A stretch of DNA of 64,000 nucleotides from Rhopalosiphum padi (lineage: Eukaryota > Arthropoda > Insecta > Hemiptera > Aphididae). The stretch covers positions 5,270,001-5,334,000 of the forward strand of contig NC_083599.1 in assembly GCF_020882245.1 (NCBI RefSeq), in the 5' to 3' direction. A program made the translations under genes and the position numbers. Position 1 is the stretch's first letter, and each line of letters opens with the position of its first letter. The notes under the pieces were generated by a model. That model had not been told where the DNA came from and searched no databases. It saw nothing but the letters and a program-made list of their open reading frames with translations. Below are positions 1 to 15,300 of this stretch, in pieces.

Positions 1-2744
1 TATTGTATGTATAATTTTTTAATAATATTATTATCTATGTTTTCATATTATTGTATGTATTAAAAAAATCAATAGTCTTCGTTGTGAATTTATTGAAAAC
101 TGTGCAAGTTGCAGCTTAGTGCTAACAAGAATAATTAAAATATAATACTAAAAGTAAATAAAAAAAGCTTTAAGAATTTTTTCAATTAATTTTTTCACTC
201 ACAAATACCAATATTTAAACGAAGTCAATTGTAAAAAAAAGTAGGGAGATATTCGTTTAAATATTTTTTAAACTTCAATGTACAAGAATGTCAATTCAAA
301 ACTGTGTGCATTCGATTTGAATTAAAATAAATATAACTCATGTCATGCAAATAAATAAAATTGAATTTTCAATTCACTTTAAATGGATAAAATCAAAGCA
401 TTTTTTTTTTTTTTTTTGATAAATAATAATATTGTGATACAAACGATGTATATATACAATGGTAAAATAAATGCAATTCAAAGAGCCTTTTCTACTAAGT
501 CTTTTTAGTGGTAAATCTATTTATTTTTCCCGACTAAACTTAATTACATGTTTTATCACCATCTAAACTTTAATATTCTAAAGTATAACCATAAAAGTAT
601 GGACATAAGAATATATTATTTGTATTAAATAAGTACACTATAATATTATATATGGACAATGTGGAAGTTAAATAGACAAATATGCATAACATTTTAAAAC
701 AGTTATTGTTGCATCTAAAAATAAAATTGTAAAGAATAATATGTATAATTTTTATTAATTAATCGCTGTAATCAAATGACTTATTATAGTCCAGCCCATA
801 TTATAATGTATTAGGCATATCATTATATTGGTTTCATCCAATAGTTATTTAAATATCTATAAATATACATCATTATTTCTTCTATATATTAATTAAATAA
901 AACGATTCAGATTTATCTACTAGTAAATTATTTACATATATGTATAACTAATAAATAGAAGTATTTTATCTTAGATGTCCTGAAGATAAACTTAATTGTT
1001 TATTATTGTCTTTTAAATTTAAATGAATTCGAAAGTACAATGTTCAAAAATTAAAATAATTGATCATCTTGTTCCTACATGTTATTATTTAAACTTCTCA
1101 TTTACTTGTAAGTTATTACGGACGATTTGTGTTAAGATCTATTTAAATCAAATATCAGAGGTGCAATTACAGAGAACCGCAGTGCCCCGCTGAAAATTAA
1201 TTGCATTCTCGAGATCTCTATGCAAAATTAATGTTGTTTGAATGATTTTAAATAATCAGCTATTAAGTGTTATGCTAATTAATTTTGTTCATCGAGACCA
1301 TTTGCATTCTCCGTTATATTTTTGTCAGACCTACTTTACTTGCATAATGTTATTATATATTATACACAATGAATATGTATATAAGTCGATTCTTTTAAAA
1401 GTAAACACCCGTTTTACCGAATATACTGAATAGTATTAAATAATGTTTTTCCAAATATTTTTTTTGCTTAGTTTGAAGTCGTGACTATACATTTTAAAAA
1501 CTACTTTTATAATGTTTAAGTTATTACTTTTAAGGACGATGGCTTATATTTTTGATTACATTTTCCGAAGTAGAATATTTTCCCAAAAATTGAATGAATA
1601 TTAATTAATTAGTTATAAGTTATAACTGTTATAAGCAGTATTTTGAGATAAGTGGCTCTTAAAAATATACGTATAAACTTTTAAATATGCGGTAAAAATT
1701 TTAAAACAAGTAAAAAAACATTCTAGTTTGTTAATTATTCTTATTATTATTTATTAAATTTTCATGTTATTGGGGTTGGTTCAGTTAACGAATTTGAAAT
1801 AGGCGTTTTATTTTTGAAAATGTTAATAATATGTCTTGGTGATTTTTGTAAATTATTTTGCCATTAAAAGTTACATTGTTGACAGCACTAAAATTCCCTC
1901 ACGCCTTTTCTGATACTCTATGAAGACATATTAAGACAGTACATGTCATATAAACCACTTTAAAACAAAATAATTTTAAAACATTAGTAGCTATTAACCT
2001 ACAGGGCGTGGCGTTAGGTTTAAACAGTAAAACACCAAACATAAATAATTATTATAGACTTTTCAAGTATTAATAGTGAAATAATATTTGTTTTTTTTCT
2101 AACATTTTTGATTGGACAAACTATTTTTTTACTTCTCGTGCAATTCACCTCAATTATAACTATAGCTGGTTGGTTTTCAATTGATAATATTAAAAACATT
2201 CTAATAATCTTTTGTCCCCAGATGTTGACACTTGGTTGACCGAGTTAACATTTCCATTTATTTTATGGTCTGTCTCTCGAGATTACCGAAAGAGACATTC
2301 TTTTCTGCTAACATACCTCTTCTTTTAACTTTTGAGTAGTTACATCATTAGGATATAGGCCTTTTATAAATCTTCACTTTTTTTCTCTAAATAATCATAA
2401 TTTATGTTTTAGTCAGTGGCGTATTTACGAGGGATTGCAGAGCTGGATAAAGACGGGATGGATATCTCCCCATAACCTTTTCTCCCTAATTCGTATCTTA
2501 AGGAAATGTATGTTCATAGATGGGTATTTTTAATATACAGAAAAACCACGTTATAGTAAGTACTTGGAAACAATTGTTTTGACCACGAGTGACGTCAATA
2601 ACAACAATAATAATTTATTAATGTTTTTTAATATTAATAATGTCCAATGTTGATTCTTAGAAAATATACCAGGGATATTTTAAATATTTATACAATTTAA
2701 TATTATGTAAAATTAATTTATCGACAAGGCTGGACAAGTTAATT

Positions 2745-3145
2745 AATGATTTGAACTCTAAGTTAAGTTAATACAGAAAATGTATGTTAAGTTAAAAGTT
2801 ACTTTATTAATTTATTTAACTCGTTAAAAATTACTTTTTTTTTATTTATTTAACTCGTTAAAAGTTAATTTGAAAAAAAAGTAACTTGCCTTACTTAAAA
2901 ATAAGTTAGTTTTCTTTTTTCTTGTATAATTAATTACATGAAAGGTCATAAGAAACAATACGAACAAATTATTGTTATGAACAAACAATATGTTAAGATT
3001 ATTCTGGGTTTTCTCGTTAAGTTAGAAGTTACTTTAAAAAAGAAACGCGTTAAGTTAGAAGTTATTTATGAAAATAAAAGTAACTCGTTAAGTAACTTAG
3101 TTAAAAGAAACTTAACTTTAACTTTTTAACTCGTTAATACTCTGC
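2745..3145. repeat. Degenerate tandem and inverted GTTAAGTTA / AACTCGTTAA repeats
   Basis: The motifs GTTAAGTTARAAGTTACTTT and TTTAACTCGTTAA recur many times over about 400 bp, in both orientations. Examples are near 2785, 2818, 2850, 3017, 3048, 3086 and 3125. The short open frame at 2938-3129 lies wholly within these repeats and is rejected as coding. Confidence 0.6.
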
Positions 3146-3268
3146 CTTGTTTATTGATACATGTACTATTAGCAATAATAGTTTAGCTTGTCCATTGTCC
3201 AAGTAACTGAAATTTTATTATTATATTATTGATCATTCATAAGTCATCATAACACCCGATTAAGTCAT

Positions 3269-3295
3269 TGGGTGGTGGTGGTGGTGGGGGGGGGT
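3269..3295. repeat. (GGT)n / poly-G simple repeat
   Basis: Five to six GGT units run into a pure G tract in otherwise AT-rich DNA. A poly-C tract of similar size lies at 7987-8000. Confidence 0.8.
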
Positions 3296-6200
3296 TATAT
3301 TAAAAAAAAAATTTAGATTTTGTGTTATAACTGTAAAATTGTAAATATTTATTACCTATACTATATATTTGTATATAAATAATATAAAAAAATACAATGT
3401 TTAAATGCCTCAAACACTTTTAGTAGGCATTTTAAGCACAGTTGTGTTTTAGAATTTTGGCTTATGTTGGCTTGAGACGCTTGAGTGTACGACGCAAAAC
3501 GTCGGTCTTTTATTCTCTAAATTTTGAATACTTATAACTTATAATTAATTAACGTTAAAAAAATAATAATCATTGGAAATTCGATTTTTATAAATTAAAA
3601 TTTTCAGAAAAATATTTTGTTTTGTTGTTTTATTTTTAAATATTCAATTGGACAGTTTCCACTACCTATATGTATTATTATATTTTCAATGTGTAAATGT
3701 ATAATGCCAATATATTTTTAACTTATCATCATAATATTATTCGCTAACACAAAGATCATATTATGGCCATTTATCATTAATTTACCAAAATGTATGGTAA
3801 CCCGCAGGTAAAAATATTTACAGAATATATTCGGGACTTCGAGAGTATAATTAGGTTAATTGTTTGGAATTTGGAGGTAACCAAAGTTGCAGTACATATA
3901 TTTAGTCAATTACTTATTTCAATTAATATACATGTATAGAAATGTTAGGTTCAGACTTAACGGTATCACGTAAGAATCAATACTAAGCAAATCAATAGTA
4001 CAATATTATGAGCATAAATGGCGTTATAAAAAACCACAAGCAAATCAGCCACTGCCGAGGTTCTGTTTTTATAGTATCTCAGAATATTGTTGTTTATCTC
4101 GTCTAATATATTATTTTTCTTATATTCTCTATTTGACTGACCACTACTTATATAAGATATTATACACACGTGTAATAGGTGAGCCTGATCTAGTCTTTAA
4201 TAAAAAGTTATGTTATTATTTATCTTAAAATATGGTTCTAAACACTATGTCCCCTATGTCAATATAAAATGCATAATACATTTCAATGTCAATTATTATA
4301 TTATTATAATTTTCTAACTTAGACGATTTCACATTAAAACACTGCAAAGATGATAATGCTCGAAGATTGAATTTGCAAATATTAACAGTTTAATTTATTT
4401 ATTCGTACAGCGAACACTAGTATAATATTGAATAATAACAATAAAAAAATATAATTTAATAAATAAAAAATATATTAATAATAATACTATTAATGTTATT
4501 TTATCGTTTTAAAATGTTATTGAATTAAATATTATCAAAATAGAGTAATTACATTAGGTTTATAAGAATAATAAATCTGATAATATAATAAATAGTGTTT
4601 AAAAAGTATTAACTATTGTGTCTATATTAAATTTTAAATATATACGGAAGAATTTTTTGACATAAGACACATTATTTTTTAAAATTTTTTTTTACATAAT
4701 ATAATCTTTAAAAAATTATACATATTTATTATTTTTTTTATCATTATAATTTATAACTTCATAGGTATTAAGTATTACTTTTTTGAATCACAACTTTAAT
4801 TTATAATTTAAAATTCTAAAGAAGAATTTTTGTCGGAGTATTTTGATGTCTAAAAGTTAAACTTCAAAGGAGTAATTAACTAGTTATATATTATTCTTTA
4901 TGAGTTTATAACTTATATCTTGAGTTATAAGTATTTAAAGTTTGAATGAATTAGCATAAACGAGTGCCCCAAAGAATATTGGTCCAATACACTGCTTATT
5001 TAAACTTTAAATATAAATGCTTATTGACTATAAAATTATTTAACCATTCTTTCATAGTTCAATATTTATACATTGAATTAAATTCTCCAAAAAACATTCT
5101 TCTTCGGGGTATGATATTAAAAAAATAAAAATAAATAATAAGATAAAATACTACTGATAATATATTTAATTTTAGAAAGATTTTAGAAATTTTATAGTGT
5201 CTTAATTTGAAAAATATATCATCCTATGTAATAATAATAGTTTTGTATTCTGGAAAAAGTTTAGGTCCAAATTCCAGATACGAAATTAACACCATAGAAT
5301 TCTTCAAGAAAATTAAAATATTAGATTTACTTTATACTTTATCGATAATAATATGTAAATGGCAATGGCCCATTAGTCGAGGCCAAAATATTGTTATTTC
5401 AATATAAATAAAAAAAAAAATCTGTATATAGTAATATTACAAATTTGTATATTGTATATATATAGGGTGATTAACTAATTTAACTTTGTGTACCTACTAA
5501 GGATAATGGATTAAAAAATATGAGTGATGACTCGACAATCTTTATAATTAATATTAATCTATCAACAATGACAATTTGTAAAAATATTCCAAGTGACCGA
5601 GTATAATAAATTCTAGATTCAGTATAACATCTATTATATATATATTTATTTAAAAGCAGTTTTAAGAACATTTATTCTTAGTACCTATAAATTTTTCAAT
5701 AACTAAAAATGTATTTGTTTAATTTTCCAATTATAGATATATCAAAATAAAAAAAAAAAAATAATGTTTATTAAATAATTTACAGTAAAAAAGGGGGATT
5801 ATTATTTTAAAAACAGAAATTTATTTCAAAACAGGACATACTAAGTAGTACAAAAAAATCTCAAGAGTTTTTAGGTATAGTGTTATACAAAGATTAAAAA
5901 AAAAAAAAAATAATTTGAATAGACTATTAAGTGAAAAAAATGGGATGAACATGATCGGCAAGTCATTCTGTATACTTAAACTGGTCAATAGAATATTTTT
6001 GATTTAATTTTCCATTGTAAAATTGTTTAATGTGTTATGTACTAATAATCCATTGACACGAATAGACCATACATTTAGATTTGTTTATTCATAATCCGAA
6101 CACACTAGTTATACATTGTAATAAATTATTATGCAAAGTGTACCGAAGGGTTTAAATGCGAACTCCGTCCACCCACTACTGCATTCAATTTGAATTTTAG

Positions 6201-6313
6201 TTGCCATTAAATAATATTGTAATCATTGAGTTCATCACAGATTAGAACAGTGAGGGATAATGTCGAACAAACACAAATTGTAAACAATTGGCAAATTTGA
6301 ATAAATGTCCAAG

Positions 6314-6369
6314 CTTATATAGTCACTATCTCGTTGTGTTCAACAACGTTCATATCTCTGAAAATCACA
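6314..6369 (+). promoter_or_regulatory. Possible TATA-type promoter and short 5' leader of the GPCR
   Basis: A TATATAG box at about 6317 lies about 50 bp before the ATG at 6370. This allows a very short leader starting near the TTCAAC segment. The position fits an insect core promoter, but AT-rich DNA gives many such boxes, and an upstream non-coding exon cannot be excluded. Confidence 0.25.
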
Positions 6370-9300
6370 ATGCTTGCATCTCGATCGGCCATTATTAGTA
6401 CTTTCATTATTTCCTGTTTCTTTTCACTGACCCTTATTACTCTGTATTTAAATTATGGTCAGTAATTTTGTTTTTGCAATGTTTAAGTATGTTATTAGTA
6501 TTATAAACGGATAATGTCATTCAATCACATTTAGGCTCAAACGATTGTCACGAAGGTTCATTTTTGTGCAGTCAGTCAGACATTTGTATTGCAAATAAAT
6601 ATAAATGTAATAATTTTTCTGATTGCCAAGATGGAGAAGATGAAGACATTCTTATGTGCAGTTAGTATATACAAATTATAAATATTTAAATTATTTGAAA
6701 AATATATATTAACGTTATGTTTGGCAGGTTAGCGATAAGTAACTATGTTGCATAAAAATATTTTTAAAGTTTAGAAAAAAAATTACTTTCGTTATCTCGT
6801 GAACTGTGATAAATTTGTATATTTTATCTTTTGGTATTTTAATTATTTAAATACGCATTTTTTTTCTTTAAGTATAAAATTCCGACTAAAATGTTGTTTA
6901 AAAAAGTTTTTAAGTCTTTAATCTAAATTAATTATACAATATATATATATACGAGTATACTCCATATATAATAGAGAGTTAATTATATAATGCAAACTTG
7001 CAAATATAAAATGTAAAACTGATTATTGGTTTTTAATGTATTTATAATAATATGTAAGGTATTTCATCAAATTAATACTTTTATAGCCGATTTTTTTGGA
7101 AGTATGCAACATTATGACAAAGTGATTAATATTACAAAACCGGATCCAGAACAAAATTCAACTTGTAATGAATCAATTCCGCTTTGTGGTAAGTTAGCAA
7201 CCAAATTAAAGTTATTATACCTACATAATAATATATATTAATATAATTAATTATTATCAAATTAGTTGGGTTTAGGTTCAATAAATATTTTGAATCGCGT
7301 AGATAAAATATACAATCTAAATTAAATGCATAAATACTATTGGTTTTAATGATTTTTAGATTTTCTAGAACATTTTAATAAATATAGATGATTAGTGACT
7401 TTAAATTGTAATATTATTTATTCTCTTAATAATATCATAATATTTTTGATTTATTCATAACTTAGTAATATATAATTAGTACAATCTAGGCAAAAAATAG
7501 ATAGAGTTTTTTTTAAGTTTGAAGTTGTTGAGTACAGTAGAATTTCGAATAACCGTCACCGTCAATACCAAAGCCGTGTTGGTTAATCCGTTAATCGAAA
7601 AAATAATAAACAAAAATGTATCAATAAACGTTTATTTATATTTATATTTAGTTATTTAGTTCATATATTTACATTTACAAAAGCAGGAAAGGTAGGGAAA
7701 ATAGGTTACAATATTATTATAGTATACTGTGTTAGATTAATATACTTACGTTGGATATTAAAATGTACAATACTACGTTGTATATTATGCATATATATAT
7801 ATTTATTATATACAATATATGTATATTATTGTATTTTATAACAAATATATCAAAATACAGCATAAGGCTTTTATTACTTAGAACATATAATTTACTTAAA
7901 TTCACATTTATTTTTTAGTAAATGTATTGACATGCAAATAAGCAAACAGTACTAATCTAAAATTTATAATGCATTTTGAGTACAGAACCCCCCCCCCCCT
8001 GAACACTATAGAGTAAATATATTTTAAACATTATAATTGGTATTTGAGTTTATCTTGTTTTTATAATTGTGTGTATCAATATAAATATATAATACTATTA
8101 AAATAAAAAGATTTATTATGCAAATTTTTCATATCGATTTATTTAATTTTAAATAAAAAATGAAAAAACTGTTGATTTATGCCTAAGTTTAACAAATATT
8201 CACGGAAATGTAAAAATAAAACGTTATTTTCAGTAAAGCTCACAGCAAGTTTGATATATCTAAACAAATAATATGACAAAAGTTATTGTAAATTTAGTTT
8301 TATTTAATTTATTTTCTTTACAAATTTCAATTTAGCAACTATTTTATGAAATAAGTACAAAAATTACAAAATGTATAATAAGTAATAACTATACAAAATA
8401 ATCAAATACTAATAAATCACGTAGTATACTTGTATTGTTTATTGGGAGCAGAGAAATATGAAAAGTTTTGAACTTAAATCTTTACACCATTTTTTTTTTA
8501 TAAAAAATCGTCAACTTTGATATAATTTTTTTAATATTCAAATGAATAATCACTAAAAATCTCGAAGAAAATAAACTTAATCTGATAACATATTTATATT
8601 TTATATTTTTTGTAAGAAAAAAATGGTTAAATTGGTCTGCTATTATAGTCCTATAGAGTTTATGTCGAGAACACTTCATCACAAAGTAATTTATTGTAAT
8701 GGATGAGTATTAAATACGAGAGATTTGATCACTGTTATTAGTTTTTCATTTGCCTATAATTAAAATTGACGAACTACAGCGGATTATATACATTATACAT
8801 ATATAATATATATATATATCTAAACATTCGCATTTATATATTTTAGCAAATAAATATTTATGAATTTATAATGATAAATATTAATTAAGTACTATTTATA
8901 TATTATATATATAATTTATATAAAAAAATTATAATACATAGTAATTATATAATCGTTATAAAACTCAATGTTATAACAAATTGCGTTATCGCTTAAATAT
9001 CATCATGTTGTGACTACTGAATCAATAACAACTCAAGAATATTTGCTTAAAATATGGATTGAAATTAATCATTTAGAATATTAACAACACGTATTTCCAT
9101 TATGTTTTTGTTTGAACATAAATGAGTTGATACTGTATACTCGGTAGTCGGTACTTTGATATTTCGGTACCACTAGTCTCTAGTTTGTTATGCAAATTTA
9201 AATAACCTTTTGAATAATTGAATAATATATTATGTTTGTTATTTTAATACCTACTCACTTCCTAACGAAATGTCCACCACAGAATACGTAAGTACGTAAC

Positions 9301-12300
9301 CTACCTCAACCCGACATAGATATGTGTACAAAATAAATATAAAAGGATTAATTAAAGAAGCAATTTTTATTTTTATCTGTCTGTTATCTTTATGCGGGAA
9401 TATATTTTTATTAAACGAAACACATTCAATTAAACTCAAGCCTCTTCGGAGTTCTTTATAGTTCATTGAACACGAGTATGTAGCTATATTGCCTATATAT
9501 TACGCCGTGCCGAATATTTTGTTGTTTTTTGTGTGCTAGTTAGGCACTGCCTACTTGTACATTGAGTTGTCACACATTTTTGGTTTTAAGAATAATTGTA
9601 ATAGTTTAAATTCCAGATTAACTGGTATCCAAATGATAAAATATCAATGTCAATATTAAAATTATCATAGACGTAAAATATGATAGTACCTCAATGAAAA
9701 ATTATAAAAGTGTTGAATTCGAATACATTAGAATAAAACTAAATACAATTAAGAACATAATAACGACATAAATACAAAATATATCGTCGTATATAGTATA
9801 ATATAATCGCTTTTTAACTATCTGTTGTACTGCCCTTTAGCTTTAAGCAATTATCCCGCCGAATGCGATTGTTTCAATGAAACGTGGTTACGATGTAATA
9901 ATATTGGACTAACAAAAGTGCCTAGAAATATATCTTCTAATCTAAAAAAAATGTAAGTATAAAATGTATATTTGCATTTTTTTTTTGATTATTTAATAAT
10001 CTAAATAACTTACTAATCCGAAATCGTAACAAATTTATTAATAATATGCACATAATAATAAGTATTTCATAGTAATCGATATGTTTTGTACTATTTATGT
10101 TACATAAGTTACATAATTTTTTAATTCACTCAGTACATCATAAGGCTGATGGTGTTTTTTAAATGTCGATGTTAATATTTTTTTACATCAACGGTATAAC
10201 ATATAACTGACAATATATTGTGTTTTTAGTTATTAACTCTACACGGTATTTTTGGTAATTATTGAAACTTGATATTTTCGGTAATTTTCGAATCATAGTA
10301 TACCTATATTATAGTTTAAAACAAACTCAGTATTTAAAACAGTTGTTTTCGTCATGGCTGGCTCGTTAGTTTTAGTAAAATCGATGAATACCTTATCATC
10401 GTATTCTAAAATACCAAAAAACCAGCAGTTCTAAGCTAGGATTCTAATACTCTGAAGAGTCTCAACAAATCATAAATTTATATAAAAGCATTCAAATATT
10501 TTTGTATGACTTAAATTATGATATTTATCATTATTTATTAATAAAATGTTATTAATATGTATTAGTTTTTGAATATGAATCAATCTTATTACATAATTAA
10601 ATATTTAAGTATTTTTATAGTTTTTTTTTTAACTCACAATTTCTGATATAAGAGTAATATTATTTATCATAAATGTCATGCATAATTAATTCCTTTTAAA
10701 ACAATACCTAATAATATTATTACCGCCATAAATAAAGTCATGCAACATTGTCTTAATGTATTTTAGATCAATGAGGAGCAACAATATAGTTCTTTCTAAC
10801 GATTCATTTGATGGGTATTATTCGTTGAAAGTTATGTAAGTTATGAAAATATGCAAAAAGAAAAAAACTACAAAATCAATATAAATCATAAAATTATATA
10901 GAATATTTTTTTTCTCAGCCACTTACAATATAATAGATTGTCTGTAATACCTCCATTTGTCTTTAAACATCAAAATAAATTAAAATTTCTGTAAGTAGTT
11001 TGTTATTGCATTTATAAATAACTTAATCAATTAAAAAAATTTCAATAAATAATTAATGTTAATTAATTTTTATTTAATACAAGTACCTATGTTTTTTCAG
11101 TATTTTACTACATAATGAGTTGAGTATTTTGGAAAAAGATGCACTTTACGGATTGGTTAATGTTGAACACTTAATGTTGGATAATAATTATTTGGTATTT
11201 TTAAATTTAAACTCCTGGAAACACATGATCAATGTAAAAGTTATGTAAGAATCAAAATTTTTGATATATTTTTTTTTTTCAATTGCTTCGATCATACTTT
11301 TTTTTTAGAGATTTATCATATAATATGTTGACTTTTAAGAACGAATGTTTTCCACACTTACCGAATCTCTTTATGTTGTAAGTATTTTCTTGTATATAAT
11401 TTTATTATATTACTAATGTATTAGATGAACATAACAGTTTATAAAAAATAATAATTGTTATAAATAATTATCCTTTACATTATGTAATAGAGATTTACAA
11501 GGGAATCGTATCGAAACAATAAATGAGTTCCTGTTCGCATACTTGCCAACACTATTGGCCTTGTAAGACAATATATTTAATTTGATTGAAAATAAAATAA
11601 TAATAACATACCAATATTGTTCTTATAAATTATTAAATTGTATTTGTACTTAGTATTTTTATTATTTTCAGGAATTTAAGTAGCAACGCAATTACATCGA
11701 TTCATAAAAATGCGTTTAAAAACTTATTGAGTCTTTCCGAATTGTAATGATACAAGTTTTATTTATAAATAATATTGAAATTTTTATTTTTATATGATAA
11801 TAATATTGTATAATGAATTTTACAGAGATATAGCTTACAATCAGATTACAACAATCACGCATGAATTACAGCCATTAAAAATATTAAATAAATTGTAATG
11901 TTACGTAAACATTTTTGAATTCAGTGAATAAGATTTATTTTTGATTTTTTTAGATTTTTAGGAAATAATCCAATTACAAGAATAAACAAAGTTGTTTTCT
12001 CAGAAATGAAAAATCTCTTTTCGTTGTAAGTAGTACTTATTTAGAGACGAATACTACATTACTTAAATATGTATTAACCTAATTACCCGCAATGCATACC
12101 CTTGTTTATGGTAATTGAGATGTATTAAATTGACATAGTTAAAAAACATGTATATTTATTATATTTATGATATAAACGTAATACAATAAACTATTATATA
12201 AGTATTTTTCGCTTTTATTTATATAGATATTAATTATTTAAGTACGTGCCGAAACTTAATGTTTCTTATTTGACATAACATGTCTCGTAAAATAATTATG

Positions 12301-15300
12301 TATTTAAATAAACACGAAAATAGTAAAATTTTGTAAATAATATTTTATTTTTAAAAATACAAATTTTATTGCAAATCAAATAAAGTGAAAACAGTGGAGA
12401 ACAGTAGAGTAAAACGATATCTTATTTTCGAACGAAAATACGCCCACACTTTTTAAGATACAACAATTAACAAATAATATTCATAATTAGAATTTAAAAA
12501 TGGGCATTAGAAGATATTGAATAAAAAAGCAATGTTCATATGTTATGAATGGTGGGAGGGTAGGTAATTTTAAGATCAATAGGAGTAAGAGATAAGTTAG
12601 CTTTACGTTTTAGGTACACTACAATATTAATAAATTATATTGTCAAATTTAATATTTTAAATAAACTGTATTACTTCATTGTAAACATTATTTTAGATAT
12701 TATTATAATTAGTAGTAATAGGTGATTGTTGAGTTTTTTTTCAATTTTTTTGTGAAATAATTGTTATTTTTGCCATTTTTAAGATAATTTAAGTATATTT
12801 ATTATTAGTATTATGAATATATTGAATGTTTATATAAATTGAAATAAAATAATATACTTTGTATAATATACATTTTAATATATTTTACAGAGATATGAAA
12901 GGCATAAATAAAGAAAATATTGAATTGTCATTATTTAATAACTTGACTACACTGGAATTTCTGTGAGTTAAATTGATTAAAAATTAAAAATTGTGGACAC
13001 TGCAATTTAAACTATTCTAATGATTTTGTTTCAGTTACTTAAAAGAATTTCATTATTGTGTTTTGTACGCCCAACATGTTAAATTTTGTTATCCAAACAC
13101 AGATGGTAAGTGCCCAATGACAATTAAATATTATTTAGGCAAATTAATAACGATTAAAATTTTAATAATCATCTAAGCATAATATTATTGTTTCATGAAA
13201 TATAAATTATACAATACATAAAGGGTTATCATCAAGTTATAATCTCCTCCCAAATTCGACTTTTCGATGGTTCCTATGGATGGTAACAGTTCTAACCTTG
13301 ATATTTAACTCATTAGTTTTATACGGTCGGATGTTTAATATATTCAAAGATGAAAATAAAGCGATAAACTTTGTCATACGGAATTTAGCTGGTAAAAACA
13401 AATAATGTTATATTGGTTTTCAAAGTCAATATAATATTATAAATTGTAAACGTACAAATAATATTTATATACAAATAAATTTCAGTTGCTGATTTGTTCA
13501 TGGTGATATACTTAATGTTTATTGGTTATCACGATCAAATATACAGGAATGAATATTATTTATATGCACATGAGTGGGAGTCATCTAATTTGTGTACCAT
13601 AGTCGGCATTATGGCTGTGATTTCGTCAGAAGTATATTATTCGAAATATTTATAATAATTACAAAAAAGTCATTTAGAGCAATCTGTTTAATATTTTTTT
13701 GCACAACGTATTATTTTTGAAATAATTAAGAAAACATTAAGAAATTAGATACTGATAATGAATCTTTTAAAAACGCATTTGCTCCTTTTCAAGCATCTGT
13801 GGAAACAACTTATTGTTTTTTGCTTCTTTTTAAATGTATTTTGATTTTTTCAATTGCTTAATAATTAAATTTAAAACTTTTTTATTCACATTTCATAATC
13901 TACCAAATATTATGCAAATTATCATTAAAGTAGTATGTCTTAACGATTTGACAACTGGAATTACGTACTTGTAATATGCTTACCTTAATCTAAATGCGTA
14001 AGAACATTCACCACTTCGAAATAATTTTTAAATATTTTTGTTTATAGGTATCTATGCTTATATTGGTGTTTCTCAGCTTGGACAGATTTCTACTCATAGC
14101 TGTGCCATTTTCTGGTTATCAAGTATTGAAAATGAAAACAGCCGTATACTGTATGTTATCAATTTGGGTGGTCGGTATAAGTATATCAATCGCACCATGT
14201 AAGTATTAAGCAAGAAATTGTTTTTTTTTTTATTGAATTAGGAGATATGAATGTACGTCAAGTATTTGGATTAAATAATACACAGATATAATGATTAACA
14301 GTAATAATACTATTAGACTTATGATTACAAATAAACAAACAATTGACGTGTATTATAATTTATAGGTACTTTAATTATTCATTAATTGAATAGCTGATTG
14401 TTGATTGTCAATGTATAGTAAGATTAACTTGGCCTTCGTAATTATTAATTTTAGATTCTGAGCGGAGCGATGAAAAGAATGATTTGATTTACAACGATGT
14501 GTTTTTTCTTTTTTTTTTCTCTATCATCTTCTTGTAAAAGTAAAGTAAAAATGCTTTGATTTTTAAAAAGAGCGTGGTTTCTGGTAGATAATTGGATCTA
14601 ATCGATACTTTTACGTTGATTCCCAATATTTTTTTTTTAATTAGGAAAAACAAAAAATAAATAATTAAAAGAAAACCGGGCATTTTTAAGTAAATTGAAT
14701 TTTTGACGAAACCGATTTTGTTTTTATGGTATAACTCGTCGATACTTGTAAAGTATATTCTTAAAAAACGTTTATAACAGCATTTTATATTCACGATAAA
14801 ATTTTAAAAATATTTCGAAAATTGTTGAGCTATTTAAAGAGATGATACATTTTAAATTAATTTTTTTTTTTTATAAACGTCTATTAAAAATTATTCATTG
14901 GGTTTATAATTGTTTGAAAATTTAATACAAAGTTCTTCATAAGTTTTTAGTTTCTTTTAATACAAAAAATATCGAAAATTTATCAATAAAATACTTTTTC
15001 ATAGTGTTTAAAATTAGAATTTTGACAAAATTAATAAAATAGCGAAAATTAGCAAATTATTTTTTAGTTGTAAATTTATATAAAAGTTTATTCTTATACC
15101 TAAGATTTAAAAATGTAATATAAGATTTCTCGTTGGTATTTCATACTGAAACCATCAAGTATAAAAAATATATCAAGGCATTTATTTTCTATAGACATTT
15201 TAAGTTCAAGTTTGGATGCAATTGCTTATTTAAAGATTAATAACGATGTAAATTATTTTGTTATAGTTTAAAAACATTATTAATGGGAACCCAAAACCTT

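Larger units (their letters stand above)
1..6300. other. AT-rich intergenic region upstream of the GPCR
   Basis: I see no exon with coding character. The few open frames are about 60 codons, low in complexity and lack splice context. The stretch holds homopolymer and AT microsatellites, a cluster of GTTAA-type repeats (2745-3145), a G-rich (GGT)n/poly-G tract (3269-3295), and one transposon-like end at 2415 (CAGTGGCGTATTTACGAG) with no visible partner. Confidence 0.6.

Noticed and set aside
7535..7570. CAGTAGAATTTCGAATAACC, similar to a pogo/Tigger-type terminal repeat
   Set aside because: No inverted partner was found within several hundred bases, so an element cannot be claimed.
13224..13260. 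CTCCTCCCAA segment resembling the motif of the 16320-17038 element
   Set aside because: It is part of a GPCR exon with good splice sites and conserved coding sense.
14489..14794. 101-codon reverse frame in the GPCR intron
   Set aside because: Made of Lys/Phe/Leu/Ile-rich AT-driven codons within a repeat segment; no family resemblance.
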